Below are positions 62,827-64,000 of a stretch of 64,000 nucleotides of DNA, one piece after another. The notes under the pieces were generated by a model. That model was not told where the DNA came from. It ran no database searches and saw nothing but the letters and a program-made list of their open reading frames with translations. The translations under genes were made by a program, and so were the position numbers. The stretch is taken from positions 1-64,000 of the forward strand of contig CAWERW010000009.1 in the NCBI GenBank assembly GCA_963811595.1, read 5' to 3'. Positions within the stretch are counted from its first letter, which is position 1; each line of letters begins with the position of its first letter. The DNA comes from DASQFQ01 sp963811595. Its GTDB lineage: Bacteria > Actinomycetota > Thermoleophilia > Solirubrobacterales > Solirubrobacteraceae.

Positions 62827-64000
62827 CTAGACCGCCGCCCCGTCGAACGCGGCGTCGAACTCCTCGATCCGCGGCTCGATCTCGGTCACCTCGAAGGACC
62901 CGCGCACGACGTCGATCGTCTTCAGCCCGTCGCCGGTGATGCAGAGCACGACACGCTCGTCCGGCCCGATGTCGCCGCGCTCGGCGAGCTTGGCGAGCAC
63001 CGCGGTGGTCACGCCGCCCGCGGTCTCGGTGAAGATGCCGGTCGTCTCGGCGAGCAGGCGGATGCCGGCGCGCACCGCGTCGTCGGTCACGGCGTCGATG
63101 CCGCCGCCCGTCCGCTGCGCCAGCTCGACCGCGTAGGGCCCGTCGGCCGGGTTGCCGATCGCGAGCGACTTGGCGATCGTGTCCGGCTTGACCGGGCGGC
63201 AGATCGAGGTGCCGGCGGCGAACGCCTGCGCGACCGGCGAGCAGCCCTCGGCCTGGGCGCCGTTCATGGCCGGCACCTCGCCCTCGAGCAGGCCGCACTC
63301 GATCCACTCCTCGAACGCGCGCGCGAGCTTCGTGAACAGCGAGCCGGAGGCGACCGGCGCGACCACGCGGTCCGGCAGCTCCCAGCCGAGCTGCTCGGCG
63401 ACCTCGAAGGCGAGCGTCTTGGACCCCTCGGCGTAGTACGGCCGCACGTTGACGTTGACGAACGCCCAGTCGTCGCGCTCGCCGGCGATCTCGGTGCAGA
63501 GGCGGTTGACGGCGTCGTAGTTGCCCTTGATGGCCACTACGTTCGCCCCGTAGGCGCCGGTCGCGAGGATCTTGGGCTCCTCGAGGTCAGCGGGAATCAG
63601 CACGTAGGCGGGCAGCCCGGCCGCGGCGGCGTGCGCGGCGACCGCGTTGGCGAGGTTGCCCGTCGACGCACAGGCGATCGTCTGGAAGCCGAGCTCCTGC
63701 GCACGAGCCAGCGCGACGCTCACCACGCGGTCCTTGAACGAGTGCGTGGGGTTCGCCGTCTCGTTCTTGACCCAGACCTCCCGGATCCCGAGCCGCTTGG
63801 CGAGGCGATCCGCCTTGACCAGCGGCGTCCAGCCGGTCGGCAGCGCCGAGCGGGCCGGCCCCTCGAGCGGCAGGAAGTCCGCGTAGCGCCACAGCGTGTG
63901 CGGCCCTGCCTGGATGCGGCGCTTGAGCTCGTCAGCGCTCGACGTGTGCGGCGCGTAGGCGACCTCGAGCGGGCCGAAGCAGCGGTCGCAGACGTAGCGG
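62827..64000 (-). CDS. thrC: Threonine synthase, partial (5' end beyond the window)
   Basis: 390 residues of a PLP enzyme converting O-phosphohomoserine to threonine; the first residues lie past the right edge. The visible part begins with a short metal-type motif RYVCDRCFGPLEVAY. The PLP lysine is in NPTHSFKDRVVSVALARA, followed by CASTGNLANAVAAHAAAAGL and the phosphate-binding VAPVASGSLFTKLARAFEEW. The enzyme belongs to the class with a zinc-binding N-terminus seen in actinobacteria and archaea. The next gene is the CysO-like carrier, so a role with a thiocarboxylated carrier, as CysM has with CysO, deserves consideration. Confidence 0.93.
   Translation of the reverse strand, partial: RYVCDRCFGPLEVAYAPHTSSADELKRRIQAGPHTLWRYADFLPLEGPARSALPTGWTPLVKADRLAKRLGIREVWVKNETANPTHSFKDRVVSVALARAQELGFQTIACASTGNLANAVAAHAAAAGLPAYVLIPADLEEPKILATGAYGANVVAIKGNYDAVNRLCTEIAGERDDWAFVNVNVRPYYAEGSKTLAFEVAEQLGWELPDRVVAPVASGSLFTKLARAFEEWIECGLLEGEVPAMNGAQAEGCSPVAQAFAAGTSICRPVKPDTIAKSLAIGNPADGPYAVELAQRTGGGIDAVTDDAVRAGIRLLAETTGIFTETAGGVTTAVLAKLAERGDIGPDERVVLCITGDGLKTIDVVRGSFEVTEIEPRIEEFDAAFDGAAV

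Overview
The window looks like chromosomal DNA of a very GC-rich actinobacterium, most likely class Thermoleophilia (order Solirubrobacterales). This is an inference from gene content and order, not a database result. The supporting signs are an actinobacterial integration host factor (mihF), RNase J and RNase Y together, an Rv2578c/SplB-type radical SAM protein, many GTG starts, and very tight minus-strand operons. Almost every gene is housekeeping and on the minus strand. I see no rRNA, prophage, transposon or CRISPR array. The only mobile element is an intein.

Left part (1-14,700): a partial MscS channel, an intein-split SplB-like radical SAM gene preceded by a LexA-type box, miaB, rny, recX, recA, an exported alpha/beta hydrolase, thpR, cinA, a RodZ-like HTH membrane protein and ftsK. 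Up to about 9,260 almost every gene is broken by single-base frame shifts. Those I could resolve are extra G or C bases, mostly next to CG dinucleotides. Beyond 9,260 the reading frames are clean except for two isolated spots, so the left end is probably poor-quality sequence and not a cluster of pseudogenes.

14,700-20,250: an accessory block with a response regulator/histidine kinase pair, a structured low-GC intergenic stretch with a minus-strand terminator, an HD-GYP membrane protein, an MFS transporter and a VOC-fold protein. 20,250-28,020: a small membrane protein, rnj, dapA, two unknown genes, dapB, an M16 peptidase and pnp. 28,120-33,600: a second accessory block (saccharopine-dehydrogenase-like protein, FAD oxidoreductase, SRPBCC protein, blue-copper lipoprotein, ECF sigma and anti-sigma, DsbA-like protein) that separates pnp from rpsO.

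33,580-42,770: the translation operon rimP-nusA-ylxR-infB-DUF503-rbfA-nrnA-truB-ribF, then a diguanylate cyclase translationally coupled to rpsO, then a peroxiredoxin. NusA carries an unusual Cys/His tail. 42,886-50,116: TPR, transglutaminase, DUF58 and MoxR genes, then coaBC, rpoZ, gmk and mihF. 50,242-58,988: the pyrimidine operon pyrR-pyrB-pyrC-carA-carB-pyrK-pyrD, with a PyrR-type RNA site lying over the pyrR ribosome binding site. 59,058-64,000: an unknown gene, rnz, a phosphoesterase, tRNA-Arg(CCG), a zinc-ribbon protein, a sulfotransferase-like gene, a CysO-like sulfur carrier and partial thrC.

Genes within operons are joined mostly by 4-base NTGA stop/start overlaps (ATGA, GTGA, TTGA). 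In two places the same arrangement gives CTGA, implying CTG start codons for truB and the DsbA-like gene. Two signalling themes recur: c-di-GMP turnover (a GGDEF protein and an HD-GYP protein) and RNA decay and processing (RNases J, Y and Z, PNPase, NrnA, ThpR).
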